From Methanospirillum lacunae (GTDB taxonomy: Archaea > Halobacteriota > Methanomicrobia > Methanomicrobiales > Methanospirillaceae): DNA of 64,000 bases. The stretch covers positions 1 through 64,000 of the forward strand of contig NZ_QGMY01000003.1 of NCBI RefSeq assembly GCF_003173355.1, given 5' to 3'. The translations under genes were made by a program, and so were the position numbers. The notes under the pieces are model-generated. The model did no database searches. It was not told where the DNA came from and saw only the letters and a list, made by a program, of their open reading frames with translations. Below are positions 37,854 through 48,272 of this stretch, in pieces. Each line of letters starts with the position of its first letter. Position 1 is the first letter of the stretch.

Positions 37854-40787
37854 GTGCCCGGAGGGAGATTAATTCATCCATCTGATGAAGGAGTTGTTGA
37901 AAAAAAAACTCCCGGACACACAGGTGGACGACTTCTAATCAAAGGAGCACGCGAGCATAACCTCAAAAATATTACCATCGCTATCCCGCGTGACGAACTG
38001 GTGGTTATTACTGGTTTGTCAGGATCAGGAAAATCCACCCTTGCCTTTGATACGATATATGCTGAGGGACAGCGCAGGTATGTAGAATCCCTCTCCTCGT
38101 ACGCAAGGCAGTTCCTCGGCCTAATGAACAAACCCGATGTGGACAGCATCGAAGGTCTCTCACCAGCAATATCCATTGAGCAGAAGTCAACAAGTAAAAA
38201 TCCACGATCTACAGTGGGAACGGTTACAGAGATCTATGATTACCTCCGTCTTTTGTATGCCCGTATCGGAATCGCTTATTGCCCTGAACATAATCTCCCT
38301 ATCATTGCACAGTCACCTGAGAAGATAACAGAGAAGATAGAAGAGGAATTTTCAGGGATGATAACTATCCTGGCACCATTAGTCAGGAAGAAAAAGGGAA
38401 CATATCAGCAACTCTTTAAAGACTTAAACAAGGAAGGATTTGCAAGAGTCAGGGTCAATGGTGAAATATACCGGACAGAAGACGAGATTGTTCTGGAACG
38501 GTACAAGATGCATACTATCGACCTCGTAGTCGATCGTCTTGATTCATCAGATCATTCACGTATTGTTGAAGCTATAGAGCAGGCAACAACAAGATCAGAT
38601 GGCCTTGTTATCGTAGTAGGGGAAGAAGGAATTGATCATCTCTACTCTGCTAAGATGGCCTGCCCGATCTGTGGTATGACCTTTGAAGAACTTCAGCCAC
38701 GGATGTTCTCATTCAACAGTCCATTCGGAGCCTGTCCCGAATGTAAGGGTCTTGGAATAAGAATGGACTTTGACTCAGGCCTGATTATTCCAGATAAAGA
38801 GAAGTCTATTGCAGAAGGAGCTATTGCTACTTACCGTAATTTCCTGGACGGATACCGTTCCCAACTTGTTGGAGCAGTAGCCGAACATTTCGGCTTTACT
38901 ATTCATACCCCGATTAAAGACCTTACCCCTAAACAATTTGAAGTCCTGATGTTCGGCTCACCAGATCAGATCAACTTTCACATGAGTTACAAACAGGGGC
39001 AGGGGACCTGGTCACACAAAGGTACCTGGGAAGGGCTGCTTCCTCAGGCAGAGCGACTCTATCAACAGACCGAATCAGAGTATCGCAAACGTGAACTCGA
39101 AAAGTTTATGCGGATCAGCGAATGTCCGGTTTGTCACGGAAAACGCCTGAAAGAGACTGTACTTGCCGTCAGGATAGCCGGACATTCGATCGTGGATGTA
39201 ACTGATCTCTCAATTTCTTCATGTATCAGGTTTTTTGAAACTCTCCAGTTGACAGATAAAGAGCGGGAGATCGCCCAGCAGGTTCTGAAAGAGATTCAGT
39301 CACGACTCATCTTCCTGCAGAGGGTTGGACTCGGTTATCTCACACTCTCCCGAACTGCCGGGAGTCTTTCTGGTGGAGAAGCACAGCGGATAAGACTTGC
39401 AACCCAGATCGGTGCAAATCTCATGGGAGTGCTCTATGTCCTTGATGAACCATCTATCGGACTTCATCAGCGTGATAATAACCGTTTAATCGAAACACTC
39501 CGTCAGCTCCGTGATCTCGGTAATACGCTCATCGTTGTCGAGCACGACGAAGATACCATCAGGGCAGCAGACTGGGTTATTGATATGGGGCCTGGAGCAG
39601 GTACCCATGGTGGCGCTGTAGTCGCCGAAGGCACACCTGACGAGGTAGAAAAACATCCTGAATCATTAACCGGGGCGTATCTGTCAGGAAGGATGAAGAT
39701 AGAGGTTCCGCAGAAACGTAGAACCAGTAAACGGTTTATCACAATCAATGGTTGTCGAGCCAATAACCTCAAGGGAGTATCAGCCAGAATTCCAATGGGG
39801 ACACTCACACTCGTATCAGGAGTTTCAGGATCTGGAAAATCCACCCTCATTTACGATACACTCTATCCTGCTCTTCAAAAGGCAGTATACAACTCCCGTG
39901 TTGACGTGGGCGCTCATGATGAACTTATCTTTGATGAAGAGGTCGACAAAGTAATTGTCATTGATCAATCACCAATAGGCCGCACACCTCGATCCAACCC
40001 GGCAACCTACACCAAAGTTTTTGATGAGATCAGGACTCTATATGCAGAAACAAAAGAGGCAAAAGTCAGGGGATATAAATCAGGACGTTTCTCATTCAAC
40101 GTAAAAGGAGGACGCTGCGAAGCCTGCCAGGGAGACGGATTGATCAAGATAGAGATGAATTTCCTGCCTGATGTGTACATTGAATGCGAAGAATGTAAAG
40201 GGAAAAGATATAACAGAGAAACCCTTGAAGTAAAATACAAGGGGAAATCCATCGCAGATGCCCTCGCAATGAGCGTAGAAGAGGCGATGGAGATCTTTGG
40301 AAATATCCCTAAGATCAGAAATAAACTCCAGACACTGCTCGACGTGGGTCTTGGATACATCAAACTTGGACAAAGTGCAACAACACTCTCCGGCGGTGAA
40401 GCTCAACGGATTAAACTGACCCGTGAACTCTCAAAGCGAGCCACAGGGAAAACAGTATACCTTCTTGATGAGCCGACAACAGGGCTTCATTTCCACGATG
40501 TTCGAAAACTGATTACTGTCCTGGACGGACTAGTTGAAAAGGGTAATACAGTTATCGTTATTGAACATAATCTGGATGTTATTAAGTCAGCCGATTATAT
40601 TATAGATTTAGGGCCAGAAGGAGGAGATGCCGGGGGTGAGATTATTGTGTCAGGTACTCCTGAAGAGATTGCTCAAAATACAAAGAGTTATACTGGGATG
40701 TTTCTTAAAAAACTGCTTCCCCTTCAGGAAAAACCAATTAAAAATAAAACCGGAAAAGTCCGAGTATCAGCTAAAAAGAATAAATAA
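37854..40787 (+). CDS. uvrA: Excinuclease ABC subunit A
   Basis: This ABC-type damage sensor loads UvrB in nucleotide excision repair. The 977-residue protein has two ATPase halves with Walker A sequences GLSGSGKST and GVSGSGKST, signature motifs [12 protein letters not shown] and [12 protein letters not shown], Walker B regions [10 protein letters not shown] and [10 protein letters not shown], and two zinc modules (CPICG...CPEC and CEAC...CEECKG). The start is uncertain: GTG 37854 opens the frame but has no ribosome site, and the next 25 residues before [14 protein letters not shown] contain no better start codon. It heads the order uvrA-uvrC-uvrB. Archaea with Uvr proteins acquired them from bacteria, so ancient transfer is likely. 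Confidence 0.96.
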   Translation: MPGGRLIHPSDEGVVEKKTPGHTGGRLLIKGAREHNLKNITIAIPRDELVVITGLSGSGKSTLAFDTIYAEGQRRYVESLSSYARQFLGLMNKPDVDSIEGLSPAISIEQKSTSKNPRSTVGTVTEIYDYLRLLYARIGIAYCPEHNLPIIAQSPEKITEKIEEEFSGMITILAPLVRKKKGTYQQLFKDLNKEGFARVRVNGEIYRTEDEIVLERYKMHTIDLVVDRLDSSDHSRIVEAIEQATTRSDGLVIVVGEEGIDHLYSAKMACPICGMTFEELQPRMFSFNSPFGACPECKGLGIRMDFDSGLIIPDKEKSIAEGAIATYRNFLDGYRSQLVGAVAEHFGFTIHTPIKDLTPKQFEVLMFGSPDQINFHMSYKQGQGTWSHKGTWEGLLPQAERLYQQTESEYRKRELEKFMRISECPVCHGKRLKETVLAVRIAGHSIVDVTDLSISSCIRFFETLQLTDKEREIAQQVLKEIQSRLIFLQRVGLGYLTLSRTAGSLSGGEAQRIRLATQIGANLMGVLYVLDEPSIGLHQRDNNRLIETLRQLRDLGNTLIVVEHDEDTIRAADWVIDMGPGAGTHGGAVVAEGTPDEVEKHPESLTGAYLSGRMKIEVPQKRRTSKRFITINGCRANNLKGVSARIPMGTLTLVSGVSGSGKSTLIYDTLYPALQKAVYNSRVDVGAHDELIFDEEVDKVIVIDQSPIGRTPRSNPATYTKVFDEIRTLYAETKEAKVRGYKSGRFSFNVKGGRCEACQGDGLIKIEMNFLPDVYIECEECKGKRYNRETLEVKYKGKSIADALAMSVEEAMEIFGNIPKIRNKLQTLLDVGLGYIKLGQSATTLSGGEAQRIKLTRELSKRATGKTVYLLDEPTTGLHFHDVRKLITVLDGLVEKGNTVIVIEHNLDVIKSADYIIDLGPEGGDAGGEIIVSGTPEEIAQNTKSYTGMFLKKLLPLQEKPIKNKTGKVRVSAKKNK

Positions 40788-40843
40788 CTTTTTTCGTCTA
40801 AATCAGGTAATGTCAAATCGCAAATGACAGCTGCAGATAACCT

Positions 40844-42400
40844 ATGATCGATCTCAAAGATGTCCCCCAGGATCCAGGCTGTTACCTATTCAAGGATGCA
40901 GAAGGGACGATTATCTACATCGGTAAAGCAAAAAATCTGAAGAAACGAGTTTCCAGTTACTTTCAAAAGACCGATCATAATGCCAAGACAAAGCGGATGG
41001 TCAGCGAAGCTGCGGATCTTGACTTCATCATTACTGCGTCAGAGGTTGAAGCGCTAATCCTTGAAAATACCCTTATCAAACGTCATCAGCCAAAATTTAA
41101 TATTGATCTCAAGGATGCCAAAAGTTACGCATTCATTCGGATCAGCGATGATCCATTCCCAAGAATTGGTATAGCCAGGTACAGGGGCGGGAAGAAGGGG
41201 GGCACCCTGTACGGCCCATTTGTCTCTGCTGCTGAACGTGATCATGTTCTTGCATTCATCAAACAGACCTTCCATTTGAGAACCTGTAGGAAAATGACCA
41301 GACGGGCCTGTCTTCGCTCTCATTTGGGAACCTGTTCTGCTCCTTGTCAGGGAAAAGTATCAGAACCGGAATATCAGTACCAGGTGAAGAGTGCTGATCT
41401 GCTCTTGAAAGGTAAAAACCAGGATCTCATTGCCAGTCTTAAAGGTGAGATGGTGGAGCATTCAGAGCAACAGGATTTCGAAGCGGCACTTGCAATCAGA
41501 GATCAGATTACTGCCATCGAACATCTTTCAGAGAGACAATACGTTCAACGTCAGAAACAGGCAAATGAACATATCATTAATTATCAGATAGTGTCAGGAA
41601 CAGTATATCTGATTCTCTTCACAATTGAGAGGGGAACGCTGACCAGCAAAGAAGAGTTCGTTTTTCCTGACACCGAAGATTTTCTTGAAGAATTTATCAT
41701 CCAGTATTATGCCGGTGTTAAACCACCAAACGAACTTATTCTCCCGGAAATGCCGGATTCAAACATTGAGGAGTATCTCTCGAACATCAGAGAGACTAAA
41801 GTTACCCTTACAATCCCAGTTCAGGGGGCAAAAAAACATCTGCTCGATCTCGTAATGAAGAACATTGAGGCATCATTCTTTGCCGGGAAAATGAGAGTTA
41901 TTGAACTAGGTGAGGCATTACATCTGCCTGCTCCTCCGGATGTTATCGAATGTTTTGATATTTCACATCTTTCAGGAACCGGAACGGTTGGTTCAATGGT
42001 GAGTTTTCAGGATGGAAAACCTGACAAGAAGAATTACCGGAGGTTTAGAATTAAAACAGTAGAGGGTATTGACGATTTTTCTTCGATTGCTGAGGTTGTG
42101 AAACGCAGATATAGCAGATTAAAAAAAGAAGAACAGCCATTTCCTGATCTAATCATTATTGACGGTGGCCAGGGTCAACTCCATGCAGCTGAAGCAGAAC
42201 TTAGAGAATTAAATCTTTCAATTCCACTCATATCAATAGCTAAGAGAGAGGAAGAGATCTTTACTACAGGCAGAGCCCTTCCAATTCCTTTATCAAAGAA
42301 AAGCCCCGCATCCCTCCTGGTACAGGAGATCAGGGATGAAGCTCACCGATTTGCCATAACATACCAACGTCAGATAAGAAGGAAAAAAGCACTATCATGA
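40844..42400 (+). CDS. uvrC: Excinuclease ABC subunit C, lacking the C-terminal HhH domain
   Basis: This is the nuclease that makes the two incisions beside DNA damage. The 518-residue protein has the GIY-YIG 3' nuclease (PGCYLFKDAEGTIIYIGKAKN, residues 7-27), a Cys-rich loop (CRKMTRRACLRSHLGTCSAPC), a UVR helix pair (EHSEQQDFEAALAIRDQI), and the RNase H-like 5' nuclease with DVIECFDISHLSG, LIIIDGGQGQLHAAE and RDEAHRFAITYQRQ. It then stops. UvrC usually continues for about 60-80 residues with a helix-hairpin-helix DNA-binding domain, which is absent here; the stop overlaps the uvrB ATG in an ATGA, so this is a natural end and not a sequencing break. Confidence 0.94.
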   Translation: MIDLKDVPQDPGCYLFKDAEGTIIYIGKAKNLKKRVSSYFQKTDHNAKTKRMVSEAADLDFIITASEVEALILENTLIKRHQPKFNIDLKDAKSYAFIRISDDPFPRIGIARYRGGKKGGTLYGPFVSAAERDHVLAFIKQTFHLRTCRKMTRRACLRSHLGTCSAPCQGKVSEPEYQYQVKSADLLLKGKNQDLIASLKGEMVEHSEQQDFEAALAIRDQITAIEHLSERQYVQRQKQANEHIINYQIVSGTVYLILFTIERGTLTSKEEFVFPDTEDFLEEFIIQYYAGVKPPNELILPEMPDSNIEEYLSNIRETKVTLTIPVQGAKKHLLDLVMKNIEASFFAGKMRVIELGEALHLPAPPDVIECFDISHLSGTGTVGSMVSFQDGKPDKKNYRRFRIKTVEGIDDFSSIAEVVKRRYSRLKKEEQPFPDLIIIDGGQGQLHAAEAELRELNLSIPLISIAKREEEIFTTGRALPIPLSKKSPASLLVQEIRDEAHRFAITYQRQIRRKKALS

Positions 42401-44325
42401 CAGATTTTCAAATCGTATCAGAATATCAGCCACGAGGTTCGCAGCCTGATGCAATTGGGAAACTGGTTGAAGGGTATAACAAGGGATATCCGGCACAAAC
42501 TCTCCTGGGAGTTACCGGGTCAGGAAAAACATTCACGATGGCAAATGTCATCGCAAAACTGAATATGCCGACTCTGGTGCTGGCTCACAACAAAACCCTG
42601 GCAGCCCAGCTCTATCATGAATTCAGAGAGTTTTTTCCCCACAACCGGGTCGAATATTTTGTTTCATATTATGATTACTATCAGCCTGAATCTTATATCG
42701 CAAAAAAGGATCAGTACATCGAAAAAGATGCACAAATAAATCCGAAGATCGAGATGATGAGGCTCTCCGCAACTGCATCACTACTTGGGAGGAGTGATGT
42801 TATTGTTGTTGCTTCAGTATCCTGTATCTATGGTCTTGGCAGGCCAGATACCTACAAAAGTATGGGATTTGATCTCGGAGTTGATCAGAAGATTGGGCGT
42901 AAAGAGATCATATCAAAACTTGTAGATAATCTCTATGAACGCAATGACATTGAACTCATCCCAGGACGATTCAGGGTAAAAGGAGAGACCATAGATCTGG
43001 TTCCGAGTTATTATAACAATATTATCAGGATAGAACTCTTTGGAGATGTTGTAGACAGGATTACCGAGATAAACCGGACTACCGGAGAACCTGTAGAAAA
43101 ACTCAGACATATCTATGTATATCCGGCTAGTCATTACATCATTCCTGAAGAGCAGAAAGAAGCTGCAATAAAATCTATCGAGGCCGACCTTGCAGAACGT
43201 CTACCCCATCTCGGGATGCTGGAAGCTCATAGATTAGAGCAGAGAACTAAGTACGATCTTGAGATGATCAGGGAGACCGGATCATGCAAAGGGATCGAAA
43301 ACTATTCACGACACTTTGATGGCAGGAAAGTTGGAGAAAAACCATATTGCCTCCTTGATTATTTTCCAAAAGATTTTCTTTTCTTTATCGACGAGAGCCA
43401 TCAGACAATCCCCCAGGTCAGGGCAATGTTTAACGGAGATCGATCTCGTAAGATACCACTGGTAGACTACGGATTCAGACTCCCTTCCTCATTTGATAAC
43501 AGGCCACTCAGGTTTCCTGAGTTTGAGCAATATCTCAAACACGTTATCTTTGTATCTGCTACTCCTGCAGATTACGAGAAAGACAATTCACAGCAGGTAG
43601 TCGAGCAGATCATCAGGCCAACAGGTCTTGTTGATCCGATAGTTGAAGTCAGACCTATCCAGGGACAGATGGAGGATATCAAGGCAGAGATTCAAAAAAC
43701 TATCGAAAACGGAGACCGTGTTCTCCTCACAACCCTGACCAAAAGACTGGCAGAAGAACTAACTGAGTATCTCGAAACCCGGGGAGTGAAAACACGATAT
43801 CTTCACTCAGATATTGATACCCTGGAACGGACTGAGATCATAAGGGAACTAAGGCTGGGTATCTTTGATGTTTTAGTGGGAATCAACCTTCTCCGAGAGG
43901 GTCTGGATATCCCGGAGGTTGGTTTCATCGGTATTCTTGATGCTGACAAAGAAGGATTTCTCCGTGATGCAAGAAGTCTGATTCAGATTATCGGACGGGC
44001 AGCCCGTAATTCAGAGGCTCATGTTGTATTGTACGCTGATACGATAACCGGTTCCATGCAGACAGCAATGGATGAGACTGATCGAAGACGAAACCTTCAG
44101 ATCGAATATAACAAAGAAAACGGCATAACCCCACAGACGATCAGAAAGCCGATCAGAGAACAGGAGATTGAACTTCCAGTGGGAAAGCCGGTTCCAAAAT
44201 CTTCAATCCCGGCATTGATTATTGACCTTGAGTCACAAATGAAGACTGCTGCCCAACTTCTTAATTTTGAAGAAGCAATCATGCTCAGGGACAAAATTGC
44301 AGCATTGAAGAAAGATTTGGAATAA
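42397..44325 (+). CDS. uvrB: Excinuclease ABC subunit B
   Basis: This is the helicase-like damage verifier of the Uvr system. The 642-residue protein has Walker A LLGVTGSGKT, the DNA-clamping beta-hairpin region (YYDYYQPESYIAKKDQYIEKD in pieces near residues 90-115), the DESH box FFIDESHQTIPQ, helicase motif VI QIIGRAARN, and a C-terminal UVR motif (LLNFEEAIMLRDKIAALK) that contacts UvrC. The full length is normal. It overlaps uvrC by 4 bases (ATGA). A hairpin terminator follows at 44340-44362. Confidence 0.97.
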   Translation: MTDFQIVSEYQPRGSQPDAIGKLVEGYNKGYPAQTLLGVTGSGKTFTMANVIAKLNMPTLVLAHNKTLAAQLYHEFREFFPHNRVEYFVSYYDYYQPESYIAKKDQYIEKDAQINPKIEMMRLSATASLLGRSDVIVVASVSCIYGLGRPDTYKSMGFDLGVDQKIGRKEIISKLVDNLYERNDIELIPGRFRVKGETIDLVPSYYNNIIRIELFGDVVDRITEINRTTGEPVEKLRHIYVYPASHYIIPEEQKEAAIKSIEADLAERLPHLGMLEAHRLEQRTKYDLEMIRETGSCKGIENYSRHFDGRKVGEKPYCLLDYFPKDFLFFIDESHQTIPQVRAMFNGDRSRKIPLVDYGFRLPSSFDNRPLRFPEFEQYLKHVIFVSATPADYEKDNSQQVVEQIIRPTGLVDPIVEVRPIQGQMEDIKAEIQKTIENGDRVLLTTLTKRLAEELTEYLETRGVKTRYLHSDIDTLERTEIIRELRLGIFDVLVGINLLREGLDIPEVGFIGILDADKEGFLRDARSLIQIIGRAARNSEAHVVLYADTITGSMQTAMDETDRRRNLQIEYNKENGITPQTIRKPIREQEIELPVGKPVPKSSIPALIIDLESQMKTAAQLLNFEEAIMLRDKIAALKKDLE

Positions 44326-44339
44326 TACACCATTTTACC

Positions 44340-44362
44340 GACGATCAAAAGTAGTGATCGTC
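44340..44362. terminator. Hairpin terminator after uvrB
   Basis: GACGATC, a 9-base loop and GATCGTC form a perfect 7-bp stem, followed after 9 bases by GTTTTAAAAAAG. It lies in the 57-base gap between convergent uvrB and the PKD gene and could serve both. Confidence 0.55.
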
Positions 44363-44382
44363 ACAATTCGTTTTAAAAAAGT

Positions 44383-47300
44383 TTAAAGAACGGAGATATA
44401 TCCATCTTTTACTTTTTCTGAAGTACCTTCATTGCTAAACACCTTCAGAGTTACCGTGTAATTGCCAGGTGTAGAGTATACATGCAATGGATTCTGGTCA
44501 TAGGATGCGGTGTTGTCTCCAAAGTTCCAGAACCACTCAGTTGGGAATCCCTGTGATTTATCCTCGAACTGGACACTAAGTGGAGATTTTCCCGAAACCG
44601 GGTGAGCCATGAAATCAGCTACTGGTTGCTGCATCACTGTGATCGTCTCGTATGCATAATCCTTTGCTATGAATGGCTTGTCAACCTGGTGAGTTACCTG
44701 GTACACTCCTGGGGCAGTATAGGTATGGGATATGTTCTTAGAGAGTGAACCTGCACTGCTGTCACCAAAGACCCAGCCCCATGAGACATCTTCTGTGTTC
44801 AGTGAACAGTCTGTGAATTCAACAGTTAATCCCGGAGGAACCGTTCCTCCCAGTGGTTTTGCCATCATACAGGCAATCGGATCTGTGGTAACACAGATGT
44901 AATCCTTCTTCTCGACAGTGACACCATTAGGTGCTGCTGCATTGAAAGCAGTAAGTTTTACTGTGTAGTTACCTGTTTTTGCATACAGATGAACCGGTTC
45001 ACGAACATTTGTTACCTCACCATCACCAAAGTCCCATAGCCAGTCAGTCGGATTATTGATGGTGAGATCCTTAAAGGTTACAGGGTACTTTGGTGGAACC
45101 CTAACACGATCTGCTTCGAAATCAGGAACTGGCGGGAGAACGAAGACAGGTTCAATTGTATGATCTGAACTGATGTTTACAAAGGTGTACGGATTGATTG
45201 GTCCCACTGAACTGTTGTCTACAATCAGATCATAAAGGGCATTACCAGTATCAGGAGTAATCGTGAAGGTCTGGTTAGACCCGCAGTTCACCTGAACGAT
45301 CCCATTTGTTCCTGCAGGGGAGATATTCCCACCATTGGACTGATTTACTAGAATGTTGTAGGTTTTAATCTGGAACACTGCCTGAATTGTATGATCAGCA
45401 TTTACATTCGGGAATGTGTAGACAAATGGACTAACTTGAGGTCCACTGCTTACCCCGTCCACAATGACATCGCCTATAGTATAACAGGGGTTTGCAGCTA
45501 TGGTGAAGGTGATCGAATCACCAATGGTTACATTCTGTGGGGTAGACGGAGAAATTGTTCCGCCTACTCCTGCCGATGGTGTTATTGTGTATGCATACTT
45601 ACTGAAACTTGCGTTAATCGAGTGATTTTTAGTCACATTCGGGAAACAATATGTCATAGGACTTGTATTGTTACCCTGACTAATGCCATCAACCTCCACA
45701 TTGGAGATGAAGTAATTACTGAATGCGGTGATGTTGAAGCACTGTGTGTTCCCGAAGGTAACATTAACTGTGCCATTGGGCTGGATTTGACCGCCCTGAC
45801 CAGCAACCGCCGTGATGGTCAGGACGTCAGGCTGAAAATGTGCAACAATCTCGTGGTTCTCAGTTACATTCAGAGTGTAAGAACTGACCGGGCCCTTGGA
45901 GACACCATTGTCGGTTATATCTGCGAGTTGATATCCTGAGAATGCAGTTGAGTTGAAAGTAAGAGTCTGCCCATACGTAGCAGTGGTGTTGCCAGATGGA
46001 ACTATCATCCCAGCATTTTCAGGGATGACAGATGATGTCACATTGAACCACTGCTTTTCAAAGACAGCATGCCAGGTAAGATTTGTATGGAGATTGCACA
46101 CCTGGAAGTTGGTCTTGAAACCTTCAGACTCCATGTATGAGTCGCCAGATTCAAACTCGGGCCTGAGATAAGAAAGATAGTATCCAGGATCAGGAATTCC
46201 GGTTGTATTTTTGGTACACCCGTCATAGTCCACCTGATAGGGATCAGATGGATCAATCTTTCCTCCGCTCGTGTAGTTTGCAAATACCGTAACTTTGGTT
46301 GGGCGGAAGGTGCAGTATAACGTGTGGTTATACGTCATCTTTGAGCCCTGAATCACATAGGATGGTGCATACGGTACCGGTTCACCATCAAGATATAACT
46401 GTTTGACCTGGTTGTCGGCATCTGGTGTGAAGTTATATGCCACACTGTCGTCACCATAGTCGTAGAAGGTTATACCGGCATTGTTTACTGAACCACCTTT
46501 TCCTGCTGTTGCATTAACAGCTACCTGTTTCTTAAGAGAAGAAAGGTAAAGGGTCGCATTGCCCAGTGTCTTTTCATGTGGATATGTAACATTTTCGAGA
46601 TTATAGGTTATATTGAATACAGGTTTTCCTTCGCTCGTCCGATCCACAGTCAGGTTATGAGCAAGATATGCCGGATGCTCTCCACTCAGGGAAAACTCCT
46701 TGGTTTCTCCTGCAATAACAGGGATGAGACCTGATGGTTGAATGGAGGAGTGTGCATCCGATTCTGCCTGAATGAAGTATGTGGCACGATCAAGGCTGAT
46801 GATCTGTCCCCACTTTGAAGGGCGACCAACAAACAGAGTGGTGTCAACAGTTACTGTTTTTGGCAGGTTCATTGGCATCCGGTCAAATGTTACATTGACG
46901 ATCTTCTGGGCAGGAAGACTGATCCAACACGGAGTCCGATTCTCCTGCAATTCGCCATCGTATGTTACATTGGCTCCTTTTGGTATGCCAAGCTCTGGAT
47001 GATCATCATCATCCACACTGGTCTCGAAGTAGACCTGCACATAATTAGTGAACGGCGTCAGTTCTATCTCAACTGTACTTGGGGTGTTGGCAGTCACATT
47101 GAAGAATTTGTAGCCCAAGTGGTACCGGTCCTTGAAGAAGACTGAGAAGTATTCTCCTGAGTAAAGTTGTTGGGTAGTTGTCGTGTTACCAATTATCCCG
47201 GCAGTATACTTCAGAGAATCAGGCGTGATATCCTCTGTTGAGACAACGTTCTGTATCTTTGCTGCAAATTCTTCATGAGAACCATTGAAAGAATTCAGAG

Positions 47301-47991
47301 CACTGTCCATTTTAGATACGAGTGCACTCTGCTGGTCTGCATTCATCCTGCTAATCTGGTAAATGTAGACATCAGCACTTGTCGGATCACTCTTAAAGGT
47401 AACAGGTGATGTCTCCGGAATTGGATCAAGATTGATACGAAGTTCAGTCACGTTCCCTGCAGTAACCTCTGTAGTTCCATTTTTAGGATAATACCCGGAT
47501 CGGGTGATGTTATAAATATAGGTTCCTGGGGGAAGAGACTCTACAGATGCAGGAGTTTTACTGTAGATCAAACTGGTGACATTTGGTATCTCACGGTGAA
47601 GAGTCAGATCCGAATCTGACGGATTGGTGTCGAGATGGATGGCACCATATACCGGATTGTTTGGTGTGAGTGTTACCGTGCTGAAGTTGAGATACGTTCC
47701 CGGGGTGACGGTGAACGATTCATTCCACCAGGTAATAAATCCGTACTTCTTTAAAAATAACCGATAGGTCCCAGGTTCCACAAAGAACTCTCGCGGAGTG
47801 AGACCCTCTGTATCCGACACTGTCAGGTTGTCAGGCGAGACCGACACATTAGTGAGGTAGATTTCAGCTCCAGCAGGAACAGAATTAACAAAGACTACCC
47901 CTTTTTGTTGTGGCTCCGCCATACTTCCGGTTATCAGGAATGCCAGGATTAGCAGCCCCGCGATGACCGGATATGCAGTTTTGTATGCCAT
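44383..47991 (-). CDS. Giant secreted PEGA/PKD-domain surface protein
   Basis: This is a secreted cell-surface protein of about 1,202 residues. ATG 47991 begins the signal peptide MAYKTAYPVIAGLLILAFLITG; an upstream ATG at 48021 would only add 10 polar residues. The N-terminal third has PEGA-type beta modules (VFVNSVPAGAEIYLTN, GAIHLDTNPSDSDLTLH, VTFKSDPTSADVYIY). The middle has at least four repeats of about 75 residues built on VTFG...F-ITA...I-DV-VDG-S-GP...Y-F-NV-NHSI-A-F, like bacterial InlB-type B repeats. The end has three PKD domains (DWLWDFGDGEV, WGWVFGDSSAG, WFWNFGDNTAS). There are many N-glycosylation-type NxT/S sites. No C-terminal membrane helix or sorting tail is seen, so its means of attachment is unclear. 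A clear TATA box lies at 48101-48111. Confidence 0.85.
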   Translation of the reverse strand: MAYKTAYPVIAGLLILAFLITGSMAEPQQKGVVFVNSVPAGAEIYLTNVSVSPDNLTVSDTEGLTPREFFVEPGTYRLFLKKYGFITWWNESFTVTPGTYLNFSTVTLTPNNPVYGAIHLDTNPSDSDLTLHREIPNVTSLIYSKTPASVESLPPGTYIYNITRSGYYPKNGTTEVTAGNVTELRINLDPIPETSPVTFKSDPTSADVYIYQISRMNADQQSALVSKMDSALNSFNGSHEEFAAKIQNVVSTEDITPDSLKYTAGIIGNTTTTQQLYSGEYFSVFFKDRYHLGYKFFNVTANTPSTVEIELTPFTNYVQVYFETSVDDDDHPELGIPKGANVTYDGELQENRTPCWISLPAQKIVNVTFDRMPMNLPKTVTVDTTLFVGRPSKWGQIISLDRATYFIQAESDAHSSIQPSGLIPVIAGETKEFSLSGEHPAYLAHNLTVDRTSEGKPVFNITYNLENVTYPHEKTLGNATLYLSSLKKQVAVNATAGKGGSVNNAGITFYDYGDDSVAYNFTPDADNQVKQLYLDGEPVPYAPSYVIQGSKMTYNHTLYCTFRPTKVTVFANYTSGGKIDPSDPYQVDYDGCTKNTTGIPDPGYYLSYLRPEFESGDSYMESEGFKTNFQVCNLHTNLTWHAVFEKQWFNVTSSVIPENAGMIVPSGNTTATYGQTLTFNSTAFSGYQLADITDNGVSKGPVSSYTLNVTENHEIVAHFQPDVLTITAVAGQGGQIQPNGTVNVTFGNTQCFNITAFSNYFISNVEVDGISQGNNTSPMTYCFPNVTKNHSINASFSKYAYTITPSAGVGGTISPSTPQNVTIGDSITFTIAANPCYTIGDVIVDGVSSGPQVSPFVYTFPNVNADHTIQAVFQIKTYNILVNQSNGGNISPAGTNGIVQVNCGSNQTFTITPDTGNALYDLIVDNSSVGPINPYTFVNISSDHTIEPVFVLPPVPDFEADRVRVPPKYPVTFKDLTINNPTDWLWDFGDGEVTNVREPVHLYAKTGNYTVKLTAFNAAAPNGVTVEKKDYICVTTDPIACMMAKPLGGTVPPGLTVEFTDCSLNTEDVSWGWVFGDSSAGSLSKNISHTYTAPGVYQVTHQVDKPFIAKDYAYETITVMQQPVADFMAHPVSGKSPLSVQFEDKSQGFPTEWFWNFGDNTASYDQNPLHVYSTPGNYTVTLKVFSNEGTSEKVKDGYISVL

Positions 47992-48100
47992 TACTTCACA
48001 CTTCCCCTGTAAATCATTCATGAATGAAGGAAATCCCCGTGACGCATACCATAATGGGATGCAACTCGCAAGAGGAGTTAATCAGGGTTATATTTCTCAT

Positions 48101-48111
48101 CATATATATAG
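48101..48111 (-). promoter_or_regulatory. TATA box of the PEGA/PKD gene
   Basis: On the minus strand this reads CTATATATATG, about 110 bases before the ATG at 47991, giving a leader of around 80 bases. No gene is seen in the 281-base gap 47992-48272. Confidence 0.6.
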
Positions 48112-48272
48112 GTGTTGAAATACGCCAAAAAATAGAGGAATTTCAAATATTAAAGGTGTATCAGTACCCGTCTGCGAAATGAATACTTAATTCAAGCGAG
48201 CACAAAAAAAAGGATATCAGGAGTTGTAATCCAGGTTACATCTATAGTAGTTTGGATAAGATCTCTCCGATC

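Noticed and set aside
45391-45939. A 182-codon plus-strand frame opposite the PEGA/PKD gene
   Set aside because: The product is Cys/Ile-rich without any domain, and it lies wholly inside a well-supported gene of the other strand.
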